A DNA stretch of 64,000 nucleotides from Amycolatopsis rifamycinica (GTDB taxonomy: Bacteria; Actinomycetota; Actinomycetes; Mycobacteriales; Pseudonocardiaceae): positions 62,001 through 126,000 of the forward strand of contig NZ_JMQI01000039.1 of NCBI RefSeq assembly GCF_000695625.1. The letters run 5' to 3'. The position numbers were made by a program, and so were the translations under genes. Below, piece by piece: positions 49,722-64,000 of this stretch (the stretch's first letter is position 1; every line of letters begins with the position of its first letter). Below the pieces are notes generated by a model, which searched no databases, had not been told where the DNA came from, and saw only the letters and a program-made list of their open reading frames with translations.

Positions 49722-51005
49722 ATGTTGGACGTACCCAACTTGCAAATGCCACAGAATCCGTTCTTCGGATTCGGTGATGATTTGATGCAGCGGTCCTGCG
49801 ACACCGCTGGTTTCCTCCGCCGCTCCGCTTCGTCGTGGTTCAACGGCCGGCTCGACGCCGGGTTGCACTGCGCCAAGGAAGCGGCGACGGGCAACCGCCG
49901 GGAATCCGACGAACTGAGCCAGCTGGCTCAGTTCTGGTACGTCGGGTTGCTGATCAAGGCCCGTGACCTCGACGCGGGCCGCCGGGTGCTCGAGTCGGCG
50001 GAGGCGGCCGCGGACCGGGGCGGGGCAGCCTCCGACCGCATGACCGCCGTCGCGCACAACGTCCGGGGCAGCCTGTTGTTCGCCATGGGCAGCGTCGACG
50101 ACGCGATGGACGAGATCAGCACGGGCCTGCGCATCGCCGAGCGGTGTGGCGACCGGTCGCTGCGGCCGCCCAGTTACGTGGTGCTCGCGCTGGGCGCGCT
50201 CCGGCGCGCGGACATGCGGGCGTGCCGCCACTTCGTCGACAAGCTGTCGGACGAAGCCCTGCTCGGGTACTTCGGGCAGGCGCCGGGAGCGTGGGTGGCC
50301 GCGCAGGCGGTGGAGGCCCGCAGCGGCGTGGAGAGCGCGGCGAGCCTCATCGCCGGCATCGTCACGAACCCGGTGGTGCTGAGACAGCTGCTGGTGTCCG
50401 AACCGGCGGCAGCGTCCTGGCTGGTCCGCGCGTGCGCCAAGCTGGACGCGCCCGACCTGGCGAAGGCCGCGGTGGAAGAGTCGGCGGCCCTGGTCGCCGA
50501 GCAGCCGGAGTTCAGTGTCATCCGCGGATCGGCCCTGCACGCGGCGGGCCTGCTGGAGCAGGACGCGGCCAAGCTCCACGAAGCGGCCGACATCCACCCC
50601 GACCGGTGGTGCGCGGCCTCGGCACGCGAGGACCTGGCGAGCCTGCTGGCCGTCCGCTGCTCCGAGCGTGACCGGACGATCCGGATCCTCGAGTCGGTCT
50701 TGGACACGTACGCGGCGGTGAGCGCCACCCGCGACTCGGCCCGGGTGGTGAACAAGCTCCGCGAGTACGGCGTCCGCCGCGGCACGACCCGGACGGTCGA
50801 GTGCGAAGGAACCGTGCCACACGGGCTGACGAACACGGAGTTCGCGGTGGCGGAGCTGGTGAGCCAGGGCCACACGAACAACGAGGTGGGCAGACAGCTG
50901 TTCATCTCCCGGCACACGGTGGCGTTCCACCTGAAGAAGGTGTTCCAGAAGATGAACCTCACCTCGAGGGTCGAGCTGGCGGCGGCGTGGAAGGTGTTCT
51001 CGTAG
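49722..51005 (+). CDS. rifZ: RifZ: LuxR-family pathway activator
   Basis: This 427-residue regulator has a helical TPR-like body (residues about 30-350) and a C-terminal LuxR helix-turn-helix (about 366-426: LTNTEFAVAELVSQGHTNNEVGRQLF, then the recognition helix and KVFQKMNLTSR). It has no ATPase or response-regulator motifs. Reported as the activator of all rif operons through CTACC-N8-GGATG; such boxes are found throughout this window. ATG 49722 is chosen because GGGGGA lies 10 nt upstream; the frame is open 132 nt further up without family features. No box of its own is seen, so control comes from the CRP region. Confidence 0.93.
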   Translation: MLDVPNLQMPQNPFFGFGDDLMQRSCDTAGFLRRSASSWFNGRLDAGLHCAKEAATGNRRESDELSQLAQFWYVGLLIKARDLDAGRRVLESAEAAADRGGAASDRMTAVAHNVRGSLLFAMGSVDDAMDEISTGLRIAERCGDRSLRPPSYVVLALGALRRADMRACRHFVDKLSDEALLGYFGQAPGAWVAAQAVEARSGVESAASLIAGIVTNPVVLRQLLVSEPAAASWLVRACAKLDAPDLAKAAVEESAALVAEQPEFSVIRGSALHAAGLLEQDAAKLHEAADIHPDRWCAASAREDLASLLAVRCSERDRTIRILESVLDTYAAVSATRDSARVVNKLREYGVRRGTTRTVECEGTVPHGLTNTEFAVAELVSQGHTNNEVGRQLFISRHTVAFHLKKVFQKMNLTSRVELAAAWKVFS

Positions 51006-51337
51006 GGCGGTGAAGGCGGACTGGTGATCGCCGGGCGGTGGGGTGCCGTGCCGATCGGTGACCGGGACGCCGGGAGTGAGTAGTAAGAGGTGTGTTCGCG
51101 CCGCAGTGGAGGGCGGCGCGGCCCTGAGAGGTCCGGCGGACGCGGCCGGCTGCCCCGGGTGCCGGGGGCGGTGGGTGCGCCACGGCCGGCAGATCGAGTC
51201 GCCGGGGGAGGAGGCCCGTCCACCCGCGGCGACGGCGGCCCGCTGGGCTGCCTCGGTTGGCGTGGCTGCCGGTGCGCCTGGCCGCCTCGGCTGGCGTGGC
51301 CGCTGAGGAGTCCCGGCCGCGGGTGTGCCCCGGCGCC

Positions 51338-51405
51338 CGGTGAGCCCTGGCCGCCGGTGAGCCCTGGCCGCCGGTGAGCCCCGGCCCCCGGTGAGCCCCG
51401 GCCCC
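51338..51405 (+). repeat. Four tandem 17-bp repeats (CGGTGAGCCCTGGCCGC type)
   Basis: Copies start at 51338, 51355, 51372 and 51389, with a fifth broken start at 51406. The first two are identical; the last two read CGGTGAGCCCCGGCCCC. They lie in the intergenic space between rifZ and rpoB. Confidence 0.85.
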
Positions 51406-51892
51406 CGGTGGCCCTCGCCGGCGCGCCTCGAGCCGGCCCGCCCCCGTGCCCGGACCACCGCCCCGCGACCACCACCCCACGATCACCCGGCCCCGTGCCG
51501 CCACCGCCCTGGAAGCGCTCTCCGCCGCCCCCGCGGCGACCCCGCCGCAGCGCCCGGACCCCGAAAAATCCCCACCGACACGCCCGGGCTCCCTCCGGCC
51601 TCGCGGGCCGCGCCATGACCCACATCACGCCGTAAAACCCCAGGTAGGACCCCCAAGGTGGCGTTACCGGCCGGTAGCTGGAATGATATTCGGCCGCTCA
51701 CGCTCCGCTGAACCTCTTCCACGCTGCGCCAACCGGCGGGACCCCCGTGTGGCATCTTGACTGGAAGCGCCGGTGGGGTCACGCTTACTCCCGACGGCGA
51801 AACCGGGGCCCTTGCGGGAGGGACCACCGGCTCGCCCGGAGGCATACCTGAAGACGTTGCGAAGCAGGCTGGGCCCCATCGGGAGCGCCCCC

Positions 51893-51921
51893 TGGACAAG
51901 CCGCGACGTTCGGGCTAGACT
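51893..51921 (+). promoter_or_regulatory. Main rpoB promoter candidate
   Basis: TGGACA (51893-51898), an exact 17-nt spacer and TAGACT (51916-51921) match a housekeeping sigma promoter. The start near 51928 gives a leader of about 128 nt to rpoB. Confidence 0.78.
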
Positions 51922-51989
51922 GTCTCTTTGCGCTGCCCTCTTTCAGGCTGCCCGGAGCCGGTAGTTAGGATAGTGGGCACACGGCACCC

Positions 51990-52019
51990 TTGACAGTCGC
52001 TGATAGCTGTTGCTATGGC
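51990..52019 (+). promoter_or_regulatory. Possible second rpoB promoter
   Basis: A perfect -35 TTGACA (51990-51995) is followed after 18 nt by TATGGC (52014-52019), a weak -10. A start here would give a leader of about 30 nt. Confidence 0.35.
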
Positions 52020-52055
52020 GGCCGTCACCGCTCATTGTCCCCGGAAGGACGCATC

Positions 52056-55559
<3,504 letters not shown>

Positions 55560-55568
55560 TCGCGAGCT

Positions 55569-55601
55569 GAGCTGGGCCCCACCTCCCGCGGGGCCCAGCT
55601 C
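55569..55601 (+). terminator. Intercistronic hairpin between rpoB and rpoC
   Basis: GAGCTGGGCCCC (55569-55580) and GGGGCCCAGCTC (55590-55601) make a perfect 12-bp stem with a 9-nt loop, 9 nt after the rpoB stop. No T-run follows, so it is more likely an attenuator or processing site than a full stop. Confidence 0.6.
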
Positions 55602-55646
55602 GCCCGCCAACCCCTCTAGCCGAAACAACCCCAAGGGGATCTAGAC

Positions 55647-59558
<3,912 letters not shown>

Positions 59559-59568
59559 AGCTGAGTCA

Positions 59569-59614
59569 CACGGGAAAGGCCCCCGCCGGGTTTCCGGCGG
59601 GGGCCTTTCCCGTG
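59569..59614. terminator. Strong bidirectional terminator after rpoC
   Basis: A perfect 21-bp stem pairs 59569-59589 with 59594-59614 around a GTTT loop, with AAAGG/CCTTT inside the arms. It lies between rpoC and the convergent gene ending at 59616. Confidence 0.95.
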
Positions 59615-59615
59615 C

Positions 59616-60071
59616 TCACGGCCGATCGCGGAAGCTGATGCGCATCAGCCGGCTGTCGGCCCAGTCTTCGAGCCGCGTCGGCCGGATGGTGCCGGGGTCG
59701 TGGGGCTGGTTGAGGTCCGCGACGATCTCCGCCAGCACGGCCTGGCGTTCGGCCGGGTCGGTGACCGGCGTGGCCCGGGCCGGCAGATCGGCCCGGATGC
59801 CGTGCTTGAGGTGGAAGGTGAAGTCGGGATCGGCGAGGAGGTTCGCGTACCAGCCGGTCGCGGCACCGCCGGCGCCGCTGCACAGGTACGTCTCGCCCGC
59901 GGCTCGGTAGAAGAAGATCTCGATGCGGCGTGCCCGGCCGGTGCGGCGCCCCCGCGTCGTGATGTCGATGATCCGTTCCCCGGTGCCCGCGGCGGGGGTG
60001 ATCTCGATGGCTCGCCGGAGGGGGCCGGGCAGGTGGGCCGACGACGACCCGGCCGGGTCCGGACTGCTCAT
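59616..60071 (-). CDS. F420-type nitroreductase family protein (DDN-like)
   Basis: This 151-residue protein is of the deazaflavin-dependent nitroreductase family common in actinobacteria. The core reads ITTRGRRTGRARRIEIFFYRAAGETYLCSGAGGAATGWYANLLADPDF, the typical G-R-x-SG-x3-R region plus the WYxNLxANP block. Such proteins use F420H2 to reduce quinones or nitro compounds; the substrate here is unknown. The ATG at 60071 overlaps the stop of the SDR gene (ATGA), so the two form an operon. Confidence 0.85.
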   Translation of the reverse strand: MSSPDPAGSSSAHLPGPLRRAIEITPAAGTGERIIDITTRGRRTGRARRIEIFFYRAAGETYLCSGAGGAATGWYANLLADPDFTFHLKHGIRADLPARATPVTDPAERQAVLAEIVADLNQPHDPGTIRPTRLEDWADSRLMRISFRDRP

Positions 60072-60847
60072 GCGGCTTCGGCCTGGAGGGCGGGGCCGAG
60101 GAGGAGCCCGCCGTCGATGACGTACTCCGACCCCGTGACGAACGACGCGTCCGACGACGTGAGGAACAGGAGCAGCCGGGTGACGTCGGCGGGCTCCCCG
60201 AGCCGGGGGATGGCGAACGGCTCGGGTGAGTAGAACTCGGCGATGGCCGCGGTGGCGCCGGCGGCCGGTTCGTGGATGAACGGCGTCGAGATCACGCCGG
60301 GGTGGATGGTGTTCACGCGGATGTGGTCCCGGCCGAGCTCGAGTGCCGCAGTCTGGGTGAGGCCTCGCACGGCCCACTTGCTGGCGACGTAGGGCGCGTA
60401 GTGCGCGGTGCCGCCCAGACCCATCGTCGAGGCGATGTTGACGATGGCTCCCCCTGCCGCGCGGCGCAGAGCCGGGGCCGCGGCCTTGATGCCGAGGAAC
60501 GTCCCGGTGAGGTTGATGTCGAGGATGCGCGACCAGGTGGCCTGGTCGGTGTTCTCGATCGTGGCCGGCGGGTTCTGCACGCCCGCGTTGTTGACGAGCA
60601 CGTTCAGGCCGCCGAAGGCGCTCTCGGCGGCCAGCACGGCGGCGGACCACGAGCTCTCGTCGGTGACGTCGAGGCGGACGAAGCGCGCGCGAGTCCCGAG
60701 CTCGCCGGCGAGGGCGGCGCCGCGGTCCGCGTCGATGCCGCCGATGACGACGTTCGCTCCCTCCGCGTGGAAGGCGCGCACGTGGCTCGAGCCCTGGCCG
60801 CCGGTCCCTCCGGTCACCAGCACGGTCTGGTTGTCGAAGCGGGGCAT
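60068..60847 (-). CDS. Short-chain dehydrogenase/reductase
   Basis: This 259-residue classical SDR has the cofactor loop TGGTGGQGSSH, LDVTD, the NNAG block, the catalytic serine in NIASTMG, YxxxK in YAPYVASK and the C-terminal IDGG. Acid-alcohol or steroid-like substrates are common in the family; none can be named. ATG 60847 has GGAGG 7 nt upstream. It is divergent from a TetR gene whose operator-like repeats lie in the shared 102-bp gap, so it is likely the regulated target. Confidence 0.9.
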   Translation of the reverse strand: MPRFDNQTVLVTGGTGGQGSSHVRAFHAEGANVVIGGIDADRGAALAGELGTRARFVRLDVTDESSWSAAVLAAESAFGGLNVLVNNAGVQNPPATIENTDQATWSRILDINLTGTFLGIKAAAPALRRAAGGAIVNIASTMGLGGTAHYAPYVASKWAVRGLTQTAALELGRDHIRVNTIHPGVISTPFIHEPAAGATAAIAEFYSPEPFAIPRLGEPADVTRLLLFLTSSDASFVTGSEYVIDGGLLLGPALQAEAA

Positions 60848-60866
60848 GGGTGTTCCTCCGGTAGGT

Positions 60867-60933
60867 GGTGAGCCGGTCGACTCACCATGCTCCCGACAGT
60901 AGGTCGGCCGCAGTGGCGAGTCAAGCCACTCAC
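60867..60933. promoter_or_regulatory. Pair of inverted repeats between the SDR and TetR genes
   Basis: GGTGAG-N8-CTCACC (60867-60886) and AGTGGC-N7-GCCACT running into CACC (60912-60934) share the half site (C)ACTCACC. Two such dyads in a divergent gap suit binding by the TetR protein encoded next to it. Confidence 0.6.
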
Positions 60934-60949
60934 CTCGTATGCTCGGGCC

Positions 60950-61588
60950 ATGAGCCGGGTCGTGCCGACGTATCACCAGCGCGTCGCCCAGGAGAAGCGC
61001 GCGCTGATCGTGACGGCCGCGACGGCGCTGTTCCTCGAGCTGGGCTACGACCGGACGTCGCTGGCGCGGATCGCGGAGCGCTCGGGCGTTTCGCGGGCCA
61101 CCTTGTTCAAGCAGTTCCCGACCAAGGCGGCGCTGTTCGACGCCATCGTGACCGAAGCCTGGTCGACCGCCGAGGAGGAGGATCCGCCGCCGGCGGGCAA
61201 CGTCGCCGACGGGCTCGGCGTCCTCGGCCGCCGGTACGCCGCGCTGCTGGGCCGGACCCGGATGACCGACCTGTTCCGGATCGTCATCGCCGAGCTGCCG
61301 CGGTTCCCCGAGCTGGCCCAGGCGCAGTTCGTCCACGGGAAGATGCCGTACTTCGAGTCCGTGCGCAGCTACCTGCTGGCCGAGCGCGCGGCGGGAACGG
61401 TGCGGATCGACGACGTGGACCTCGCCGCCACCCAGTTCCTCGGCATGATCTCCAACTACGTCTTCTGGCCGACCCTCCTGGTGCCGGGCTGGGAGGTCAG
61501 TGCCGAACGCGTCGCCGAGGTGGTCGACGAGGCCGTCCGCACCACCGCCGCCCGGTACGCCACGCCGGGACCGTCCACTCAGGACTGA
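60950..61588 (+). CDS. TetR-family regulator
   Basis: This 212-residue TetR protein has an N-terminal helix-turn-helix (residues about 20-65: TSLARIAERSGVSRATLFKQFPTKAALFDAIV) and a variable ligand domain. It likely controls the divergent SDR/nitroreductase pair. The ATG at 60950 is chosen since the HTH begins at the usual distance; no ribosome site is seen, and an upstream in-frame TTG at 60887 would overlap the operators. Confidence 0.88.
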   Translation: MSRVVPTYHQRVAQEKRALIVTAATALFLELGYDRTSLARIAERSGVSRATLFKQFPTKAALFDAIVTEAWSTAEEEDPPPAGNVADGLGVLGRRYAALLGRTRMTDLFRIVIAELPRFPELAQAQFVHGKMPYFESVRSYLLAERAAGTVRIDDVDLAATQFLGMISNYVFWPTLLVPGWEVSAERVAEVVDEAVRTTAARYATPGPSTQD

Positions 61589-61603
61589 GGAGGCGCTTTT
61601 CGT

Positions 61604-62389
61604 TCAGCGCAGGCTTCCCCGGGACACCGGGAAGTCGAAGTACGTGTCCGGGAACGGTTCGCCGTTCAGCGTGAAGTGCCACCACTCCTCGGGCAGGTTG
61701 CGGAACCCCGCCGCGGCCATCGTCGAGCGCAGCAGGTCGCGGTGCTGCCGGGCGGCACCGGTGACGGCCGGGTTGTCGGTGTGGGCGAGCGGGTCGAAGC
61801 AGTCGTAGCCGGTGCCCATGTCGACGGTGTTGTCCGGGAACCGCTGCTCCCGCGGCGCGAAGCACGGGACGAGCGGCTCGCCAGGAACGTAGGGCCGCTG
61901 GACCGGCGGCGGGATGCGGACCAGCGTCAGGTCCATGGTGCTGCCGCGGCTGTGCCCGGACTTCTCGGCGATGTACCCGTCGGCGAAGAGGCGGTCCTTG
62001 GCGACGTTGGGGTAGAACTCCGCCTTCATCTTCTCGTCCGCGAGGTCCTTCGCCCACCGCACGAAGTGGTCGACGGCGCGCTGCGGCCGGTAGCAGTCGT
62101 ACACCTTGAGCGTGTAGCCCCGCCGGACCAGCTGGGCCTGCGCCTCCCGCAGGCCCTCGGCGGCCTGCCGGGTCAGGATGCACAGCGGCCGGCGGTACCC
62201 GTCGATCCGGCGGCCGACGAAGTTGTGCCGCGTGTCGTAGCGGATTTCCTGCAGGATCGACGGTGCGACGTCGGAGAGCGCGACGAAGGCGCCGGACGTG
62301 CCGGCCTGGGCGGGGGTGGGGACGGCGAGACCGGCCGTCGCGGCGAGGGTGACGGCGAGGGCGCGCACCCGGCGAGTGAAGATCGGCAT
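61604..62389 (-). CDS. Secreted D-Ala-D-Ala dipeptidase (VanX-like, M15D)
   Basis: This 261-residue zinc dipeptidase shows the VanX residues: arginine in YDCYRPQ, zinc ligands His and Asp in SGHSRGSTMD, and Glu-x-x-His in EEWWHF. Unlike the cytoplasmic VanX of glycopeptide resistance, it has a signal peptide (arginines, a hydrophobic core, then PTPAQA cleavage), so it acts outside, probably on peptidoglycan fragments. No vanH or vanA is nearby. The ATG at 62389 is clear; it is convergent with the TetR gene 15 nt away. Confidence 0.9.
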   Translation of the reverse strand: MPIFTRRVRALAVTLAATAGLAVPTPAQAGTSGAFVALSDVAPSILQEIRYDTRHNFVGRRIDGYRRPLCILTRQAAEGLREAQAQLVRRGYTLKVYDCYRPQRAVDHFVRWAKDLADEKMKAEFYPNVAKDRLFADGYIAEKSGHSRGSTMDLTLVRIPPPVQRPYVPGEPLVPCFAPREQRFPDNTVDMGTGYDCFDPLAHTDNPAVTGAARQHRDLLRSTMAAAGFRNLPEEWWHFTLNGEPFPDTYFDFPVSRGSLR

Positions 62390-62436
62390 CCCTCTCGTCT
62401 AGCAGCCGGGCGCCCGGAACTCAGCCGCCCTTCGGG

Positions 62437-62946
62437 TCACGACCAGCCTTCCGAGGTCGTCGCGCGCAGGAAGTCGTCGGACGGCGGCTGCACCGGCCGT
62501 CCCTCGAACTGCGTCGACAGCACCACCGACGACCGCAGCTCGCCGTGCTTGCCCAGCCGTTCCAGCAGGCCCTCGAAGTGCTCGAGGGACGCGGCCCGGA
62601 TCTTCAGCATGGTGCAGTGGTCGCCACTGAGCCGGTGGATCTCGACGACCTCCGGGTAGTCCTCCGACTTCGACGTCTTCAGCAGGCAGCTGCTCAGCGC
62701 GCAGCGCATCTCGACGAACGCCCGCAGCGGCTGGCCCGCGCGCCGCGCGTCGACCTGGGCGCGGTAGCCGGTGATCACCCCGGTCTCTTCGAGCCGCCGC
62801 ACCCGCTCGGCCACCGCCGGCGCCGACAGGTTGATCCGTCGGCCGAGCTCCTTGAACGACAACCGCCCGTCGGCCTGCAGCAGCTCCAGCAGCCGCCAGT
62901 CGACGTCGTCCAGCGTCTTTTCCGAACGCAAGGTCATGGCCCCCAT
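62437..62946 (-). CDS. Lrp/AsnC-family regulator
   Basis: This protein of about 169 residues has an N-terminal winged HTH (LDDVDWRLLELLQADGRLSFKELGRRINLSAPAVAERVRRLEETGVITGY) and a C-terminal ligand-binding RAM domain. The start is ATG 62946 (GGAAGG close upstream) or ATG 62937. It is divergent from the MFS transporter gene at 63033 over 86 bp, the usual layout for an Lrp-type regulator and its transporter target. Confidence 0.9.
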   Translation of the reverse strand: MGAMTLRSEKTLDDVDWRLLELLQADGRLSFKELGRRINLSAPAVAERVRRLEETGVITGYRAQVDARRAGQPLRAFVEMRCALSSCLLKTSKSEDYPEVVEIHRLSGDHCTMLKIRAASLEHFEGLLERLGKHGELRSSVVLSTQFEGRPVQPPSDDFLRATTSEGWS

Positions 62947-63032
62947 CTTCCTTCCGAAGCGGGGGCCGGGCGAGCGAAATCCCGTTCATCGTCCCTTCGA
63001 ACGACGGCCGGATTTCCCTAACGTTGCTGCTC

Positions 63033-64000
63033 ATGGGGATATCGGAGGTGACCGGCCGGACCCGGTCCATGGGGGCGCTGTTCGCGGGCGTCGCGCTGCT
63101 CAACACGGCCATGGTCGGCCTGACGACCGCGGCCACGCTGATCGTCGCCGCCGGCAGCGGCGCGGCCTGGAGCGGACTGCCGAGCGTGGCGAGCGTGCTC
63201 GGCACCGCGGGTGGCGCGTTCGGCGCCGGACTGCTGCTGCCGGTCCACGGCCGCCGCCGCGTCCTGGTGTGCGGGTACGGCGTCGCGGCGCTCGGCTCGC
63301 TGGTCGCGTTCACCGGCGCGCTGGCGACGGCGGTGCTGCCGCTGCTGCTGGGCATCCTGCTCGTCGGCGTGGGCAACGGCGGCGCCCAGCTGTCCCGCTA
63401 CCTCGCCGCGGACCTCTACCCGCAGGAACGCCGGGGCCGCGCGCTGGCCACCGTCGTCTGGGCCGGGACGGTCGGCGCGCTCGCCGGCCCGGCGCTGATG
63501 GCGCCCGCCGCCGACGCCGCCACCGGGTTCGGCTGGCCGTCGCTGTCCGGGCCGGTCGCGGTCGCCGTGCTCGCCACGGCGGGCGCGGCACTGGCGGCGG
63601 CCCTCCTGCCGCGGCACATCCCGCTGCCGCGGGAAAAGCCGGTGACCGCGGCACGCGGGCCGGTGCGCTCGCCCGCCGTCGTGCGGCCGCTGGTCGCGAT
63701 GGTCGCCGCGCAGCTGGCCATGGTCGCGGTGATGACCATGACGCCGTTGCAGCTGCAGAGCCACGGGCACGGCCTCGACGCCGTCGGCTGGGTGCTGAGC
63801 GCGCACATGATCGGCATGTTCGCGCTGGCGCCGCTGTCCGGCCGGATCGCCGACCGCTGGGGCCCGGCCGTGGCGGTCAACGCGGGCCTCGGCGTGCTGG
63901 CCCTGGCGACGGCGACCGCGCTCGCGGCCCCGACCGCGCACACGTCCGGGCTGCCGGTGGCGCTGTTCCTGCTCGGCTACGGCTGGAACCTGGTGTTCGT
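63033..64000 (+). CDS. MFS transporter, partial at the right edge
   Basis: The frame from ATG 63033 stays open to the end of the window: 322 codons of a major facilitator protein with repeated hydrophobic segments (about ten seen so far) and motif-A-like loops (LLLPVHGRRRVLVCG and LSGRIADRWGPAVAV). It begins MGISEVTGRTRSMGALFAGV. The substrate is unknown. The C-terminal part lies outside the window. Confidence 0.85.
   Translation, partial: MGISEVTGRTRSMGALFAGVALLNTAMVGLTTAATLIVAAGSGAAWSGLPSVASVLGTAGGAFGAGLLLPVHGRRRVLVCGYGVAALGSLVAFTGALATAVLPLLLGILLVGVGNGGAQLSRYLAADLYPQERRGRALATVVWAGTVGALAGPALMAPAADAATGFGWPSLSGPVAVAVLATAGAALAAALLPRHIPLPREKPVTAARGPVRSPAVVRPLVAMVAAQLAMVAVMTMTPLQLQSHGHGLDAVGWVLSAHMIGMFALAPLSGRIADRWGPAVAVNAGLGVLALATATALAAPTAHTSGLPVALFLLGYGWNLVF

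Larger units (their letters stand above)
51006..52055. other. 1.05-kb non-coding stretch between rifZ and rpoB
   Basis: I see no convincing gene here. 51100-51650 is very GC-rich and repetitive, with a tandem 17-bp array (51338-51405) and C-rich low-complexity sequence. From about 51660 the base composition becomes ordinary and the rpoB promoter region begins. Short open frames here have no ribosome sites or family features. rplJ-rplL, which usually precede rpoB in bacteria, are absent. Confidence 0.7.

Noticed and set aside
51391..51618. Short plus-strand ORFs in the rifZ-rpoB gap
   Set aside because: Pro/Arg-rich, no ribosome site, in low-complexity sequence.
51757..51790. TTGACT as an additional rpoB promoter
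   Set aside because: No acceptable -10 at 16-19 nt; the TGGACA-17-TAGACT promoter nearer the gene is better.
61604..62389. Part of a vancomycin-resistance (vanHAX) operon
   Set aside because: The VanX-like enzyme has a signal peptide, and no vanH, vanA or vanRS lies near.

Overview
The window is about 70% GC and reads as an actinomycete chromosome. It carries the right-hand two-thirds of a rifamycin-type ansamycin cluster joined directly to rpoB-rpoC, which points to Amycolatopsis mediterranei or a close relative. The type is fixed by catalytic landmarks: RifF with Cys73/His111/Asp126, the AHBA synthase RifK with Lys188, a PKS with no thioesterase, the split transketolase/P450 pair, and rpoBC at the cluster border. 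Species is left open: compared from memory, the AHBA synthase is close to but not identical with the A. mediterranei enzyme.

Layout. 1-17652: end of rifC (module 7), rifD (module 8) and rifE (modules 9-10). 17663-21802: rifF amide synthase (chain release and macrolactam closure), an unrecognised 62-codon ORF, and rifG, rifH, rifI (aminoshikimate pathway). 21811-25745: the rifKLMN operon, supplying AHBA and kanosamine-derived precursors. 25843-29096: rifO (LmbE-like), the exporter rifP and its TetR repressor rifQ. 29169-33039 (minus): two P450s and an Fe-S/PMP sugar 3-dehydrase. 33243-35042: glycosyltransferase and epimerase. 35089-35595: an IS30-family remnant with inverted repeats. 35629-37944 (minus): aminotransferase and sugar ketoreductase. 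38112-39533: NDP-hexose 2,3-dehydratase. 39589-44361 (minus): P450 rif-orf13, thioesterase rifR, acyltransferase rif-orf20 and flavin hydroxylase rif-orf19. 44594-47027: O-methyltransferase and split transketolase 15A/15B. 47257-48519 (minus): P450 rif-orf16. 48707-49162: rifJ. 49722-51005: LuxR-type activator rifZ. 52056-59558: rpoB and rpoC. 59616-64000: accessory or housekeeping genes (F420-type nitroreductase, SDR, TetR, VanX-like dipeptidase, Lrp/AsnC regulator, start of an MFS transporter).

How it works together. Tailoring genes sit in short operons. Upstream of nearly every one lies an 18-bp box CTAYC-N8-GGATG, usually exactly 21 nt before a TANNNT -10 hexamer; this fits RifZ acting as a LuxR-type activator. 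A perfect TGTGA-N6-TCACA CRP-type box sits in front of rifZ. Export is under separate control by RifQ through a CTTATA-N5-TATAAG operator before rifP. RpoB carries four substitutions in the rifampicin pocket (E. coli 516, 518, 522, 531), the expected self-resistance.

The deoxysugar genes spell out a complete route from an NDP-4-keto-6-deoxyhexose to a 4-amino-2,3,4,6-tetradeoxyhexose, the chemistry of the tolypomycin sugar tolyposamine. The block is interrupted by the IS30 remnant, which seems to have cut off a further gene just after rif-orf8.
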